DNA of 31,211 bases from Chitinophagaceae bacterium UBA2791 (GTDB lineage Bacteria; Bacteroidota; Bacteroidia; Chitinophagales; Chitinophagaceae). The stretch is taken from contig DEHV01000063.1 in assembly GCA_002352105.1 (NCBI GenBank), forward strand, positions 32,709 to 63,919, in the 5' to 3' direction. Of this stretch, positions 30,324-31,211 are shown in pieces. The notes beneath the pieces were generated by a model that had not been told where the DNA came from, made no database searches, and was given only the letters and a program-made list of their open reading frames with translations. Within the stretch, counting starts at the first letter, position 1, and each line of letters opens with the position of its first letter. The position numbers and the translations under genes are program-made.

Positions 30324-31211
30324 TCATTCTACGGAATATTCAAGGATCTCTTCAATATAATTGCGTTCGTTGCTTAACCTCGGCACCTTATGTTGCCCGC
30401 CCAGCTTGTCTTTCCCCTTGAGCCATCTGTTGAAAGTCCCTTTTTTGAGGTTTCTCAATATGGGCATGCGAAGGGCTATGTCTTTGTGCCGCTTGGCTTC
30501 ATAATCGCTGTTCAGCTCCTGGAGCGCTTTATCGAGTTCTATGGCAAAGGATTCCAGGCTTTCGGGCTCGCGGTCAAATTCCACCAGCCATTCGTGCGCG
30601 CCATTGCTGTTGTCGCTGAAATATACGGGCGCGGCGGTATAGTCGGTTACAACGGCATTGCATTTTTTGGAGGCAATGGCGATGGCCCGGTCCGTATTGT
30701 CTACGATCAGCTCTTCGCCAAAGGCGTTGATATAATGTTTGAGGCGGCCGCTGACAATGATCCGGAACGGCTTTAAAGAAGTAAAAATAACGGTATCGCC
30801 AAGCAGGTATCGCCAAAGTCCGCCGTTCGTGCTGATGATGATGGCATAATTTTTTCCCTTTTGCACTTCCCGAAGCCCCACGGTTTTCGGATGCGGCTTA
30901 CCGTATTCCTCCACGGGCATGAACTCCATGAATATGCCATGGTCCACAAAAAGCAATAATCCCTCATCGCCTGGTTTTTCCTGCGCGGCGAGGAACCCTT
31001 CGCTGGCATTATAGGTTTCAACGTAATTGATCTTTTTCCCGATCAGTTTATGGAACTGTTCGCGGTAGGGTTTAAAGGAAACGCCGCCATGTATGTAAAG
31101 TTCGAGGCTGGGCCATACTTCCGCAATGGTTGATTTGCCGGTAATTTCCAGGATGCGTTTCAACAGCACAAGGGTCCAGGTAGGCACGCCGGAAATAGAA
31201 GTCACATTTTC
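30324..31211 (-). CDS. GH3-family protein (5' end outside window)
   Basis: The frame is open to the last base, so the N-terminal part is missing; 295 residues are visible. Typical GH3 segments are GVPTWTLVLLKRILE, YIHGGVSF, YVETYNASEGF, GLWRYLLGDTVIF and RLKHYINAFGEEL. GH3 proteins are acyl-adenylate enzymes; in plants they join amino acids to jasmonate or auxin. The bacterial members in Bacteroidota have no settled function. The YNASEGF and YLLGD segments are where the nucleotide binds in known structures. Confidence 0.92.
   Translation of the reverse strand, partial: ENVTSISGVPTWTLVLLKRILEITGKSTIAEVWPSLELYIHGGVSFKPYREQFHKLIGKKINYVETYNASEGFLAAQEKPGDEGLLLFVDHGIFMEFMPVEEYGKPHPKTVGLREVQKGKNYAIIISTNGGLWRYLLGDTVIFTSLKPFRIIVSGRLKHYINAFGEELIVDNTDRAIAIASKKCNAVVTDYTAAPVYFSDNSNGAHEWLVEFDREPESLESFAIELDKALQELNSDYEAKRHKDIALRMPILRNLKKGTFNRWLKGKDKLGGQHKVPRLSNERNYIEEILEYSVE

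Overview
The window looks like a chromosomal segment from a member of the Bacteroidota, most likely the Chitinophagaceae or a close relative. This rests on a type IX secretion (T9SS) C-terminal sorting domain, an S46 dipeptidyl-peptidase, a DUF3109 protein, a bacterial GH3 protein, a PurF-type enzyme with the C-terminus usual in Bacteroidota, short-LID adenylate kinase, and several candidate promoters of the TAnnTTTG class. Base composition is moderate, near half G+C, except for a more AT-rich Fic gene. The genus cannot be named from the sequence alone. No rRNA, tRNA, CRISPR array, transposase or phage gene was seen.

Layout. 1-1137: 3' part of a PurF-like amidophosphoribosyltransferase. 1277-4574: a signalling block made of a soluble PAS histidine kinase, a NarL-type response regulator, a receiver-only paralogue and a SixA-like phosphohistidine phosphatase. 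4868-6586: a secreted T9SS alpha/beta-hydrolase, convergent with a MurG-like glycosyltransferase (6625-7881, minus). 7934-8337: two small plus-strand genes, a 46-residue lipoprotein and an 82-residue unknown. 8404-12825, minus: NhaA antiporter, LutB-type iron-sulfur protein, DUF3109 protein and a PfkB sugar kinase. 12976-17116, plus: TetR regulator, Obg GTPase and a DPP7-like S46 peptidase. 17297-23575, minus: cysteinyl-tRNA synthetase, membrane-anchored EEP hydrolase, two rhomboid proteases and RlmD. 23639-26433, minus: a class II Fic protein and a secreted PL1-like pectate lyase, which look like the accessory part. 26499-31211: MsrB, Adk, a lipoprotein, a crotonase, a FabG-type reductase and a partial GH3 protein.

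Most of the window is ordinary core genome. The strongest unexplained signals are non-coding. One is a degenerate tandem array with an 11-bp period between the convergent crotonase and FabG genes. The other is a cluster of four TTTGCGG-type boxes in alternating orientation directly upstream of the Fic gene, a good candidate autoregulatory operator. Smaller oddities are a receiver domain that ends exactly where its paralogue's DNA-binding half would begin, a duplicated 20-bp gene end after the S46 peptidase, a near-perfect hairpin before the T9SS hydrolase, and a protein-like 53-codon reading frame antisense to the 3' end of the SixA gene. No complete, clearly new multi-gene system was recognised.
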